Source: a virus. From it: 20,768 nt of DNA. The notes beneath the pieces were generated by a model. That model did not search any database and was not told the origin of the DNA. It saw only the letters and a program-made list of their open reading frames with translations. Shown here piece after piece: positions 20,121-20,768 of the stretch. Position numbers and translations under genes: made by a program. Where the stretch lies: positions 1 through 20,768 of IMG/VR virus record IMGVR_UViG_3300044695_001347. The stretch is one strand, 5' to 3'. Numbering within the stretch: position 1 is the stretch's first letter; each line of letters opens with the position of its first letter.

Positions 20121-20768
20121 ATGTCGGTAATGGATATGAACTCTCGCATGGCAATGGCTGAAAAACTGTCCGTGCCACAACTCCAACAGGCGATCCAATC
20201 CGGGTCGCTTCCTGCTTATATTGGCATCCCCCTGATCGAGCAAAAGAACAAAGAACGCTCTCAGATGGCAGCTGCTCAGGGTGGACAACAAAAGCCTCCC
20301 AGTGTTGCCTCGCAGATCCTTCAACAAGCCGAACAAGGCGTAGCTCAACTTCCTAGCAATTTACCTGTTTCACAGGATATGGCTGGCGGTGGAATTATTG
20401 CATTTGCTGAGGGCGGCGATGCAGAAGATTTTGATGTTGAAGCCTATCGTGAACAGCAAGATGAAGATGAGTATGCAGGTTCTTTGAGCGCTCTCATTGC
20501 TGCGGCACAAGCGGCTGCAGAAGAGGGCGTATCTACGCGAAAGAAAGGCAAAAAATACGCCGATGGCGGCATTGCTCGTTTAAATGCTGGTGGACTTGGC
20601 GGCGACTTTCTTGAGCCTGTGGATTTTGGTGCTGAACTTGATAGAGCAAGAGAAATGAGTGCTGCCGCAGAGGATGCCGTAAAGAAGTTTGGCACTATGG
20701 GAGCATCTGGAAATCCAGAAGATTTTAAAGCGGCACGAGAAGCCTTACTTAAGTCAAAAGAAAGAGAA
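20121..20768 (+). CDS. N-terminal part of large internal virion-type protein (runs off window)
   Basis: 216 residues without stop to the end of the window; ATG preceded by AAAGGGGTAAG. It begins MDMNSRMAMAEKLSVPQLQQ and SGSLPAYIGIPLIEQKNKER, a helical start seen in my memory on very long proteins of aquatic phages. A Gln/Ala-rich stretch follows, then GGGIIAFAEGG (residues 89-99), an acidic segment (DAEDFDVEAYREQQDEDEY), an Ala-rich helix and YADGGIARLNAGG (146-158). It probably continues far downstream as a gp16- or gp20-like ejection protein or a tape-measure-like protein. The missing 3' part prevents a firm call. Confidence 0.5.
   Translation, partial: MSVMDMNSRMAMAEKLSVPQLQQAIQSGSLPAYIGIPLIEQKNKERSQMAAAQGGQQKPPSVASQILQQAEQGVAQLPSNLPVSQDMAGGGIIAFAEGGDAEDFDVEAYREQQDEDEYAGSLSALIAAAQAAAEEGVSTRKKGKKYADGGIARLNAGGLGGDFLEPVDFGAELDRAREMSAAAEDAVKKFGTMGASGNPEDFKAAREALLKSKERE

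Noticed and set aside
1-20768. tRNA genes, integrase, attachment sites
   Set aside because: I saw no cloverleaf-type sequence, recombinase or direct-repeat att site; a temperate lifestyle can be neither supported nor excluded from this window.

Overview
The window reads as a morphogenesis (virion and lysis) segment of a tailed phage genome, very probably a podovirus-like or P22-like phage of a freshwater or marine Gram-negative bacterium. All 29 supported genes lie on the + strand. They are tightly packed, often with 4-nt ATGA/TTGA or TAATG stop-start overlaps, and carry good Shine-Dalgarno sequences. I see no tRNA, rRNA, CRISPR array, insertion sequence, integrase or replication gene. The host cannot be named from this sequence alone. 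The aquatic origin is inferred from the style of the small proteins and fibres, which I recall from aquatic phage metagenomes.

Layout. (1) 1-256 is the C-terminal end of the major capsid protein, followed by a strong intrinsic terminator (283-309). (2) 434-1197 holds two small Ala/Thr/Gly-rich candidate capsid decoration proteins. (3) 1190-3325 and 4654-5137 hold an unusual array of very basic, Lys/Gly/Met-rich small proteins plus one coiled-coil/single-TM protein. Two neighbours in this array share a duplicated C-terminal tail. (4) 3325-5811 holds head-tail connector genes: a P22 gp4-like adaptor, a four-cysteine zinc-ribbon protein and a second (SU10/T7 gp11-like) adaptor. (5) 5808-6461 is a free-standing HNH endonuclease squeezed between virion genes. 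(6) 6458-12459 is a fibre/adhesin region: two small structural proteins, a 59-residue protein, a protein built of eleven 20-residue and five Trp-containing 11-residue repeats, and two related tail fibres, each ending in a self-cleaving Peptidase_S74 chaperone. (7) 12460-14149 is a lysis cassette: a membrane protein with an H1-like basic tail, a 28-residue Trp/Lys micro-ORF, a 3-TM holin and a GH108-type endolysin. (8) 14153-17232 holds a P22 gp10-like tail hub and a knob-type (possibly C1q/TNF-like) protein. (9) 17267-20768 holds three candidate internal virion/DNA-ejection proteins with a GNAT-like protein among them; the last gene runs off the window.

How the genes work together: the capsid protein builds the shell. 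The gp4-like, SU10-like and gp10-like proteins would close the portal and form the short tail. The fibres and the knob protein would recognise the host, and the Gly/Ala/Gln-rich proteins at the end would be ejected with the DNA. The lysis cassette releases progeny. Compared with P22, the gp4-like and gp10-like genes are separated by about 10 kb of fibre and lysis genes.

The most unexplained content is the array of small basic proteins, the GG-centred motif that recurs in seven genes from both ends of the window, a 64-residue module shared by two connector proteins, and the micro-ORF in the lysis cassette. Family names are from memory of the families, not from a search.
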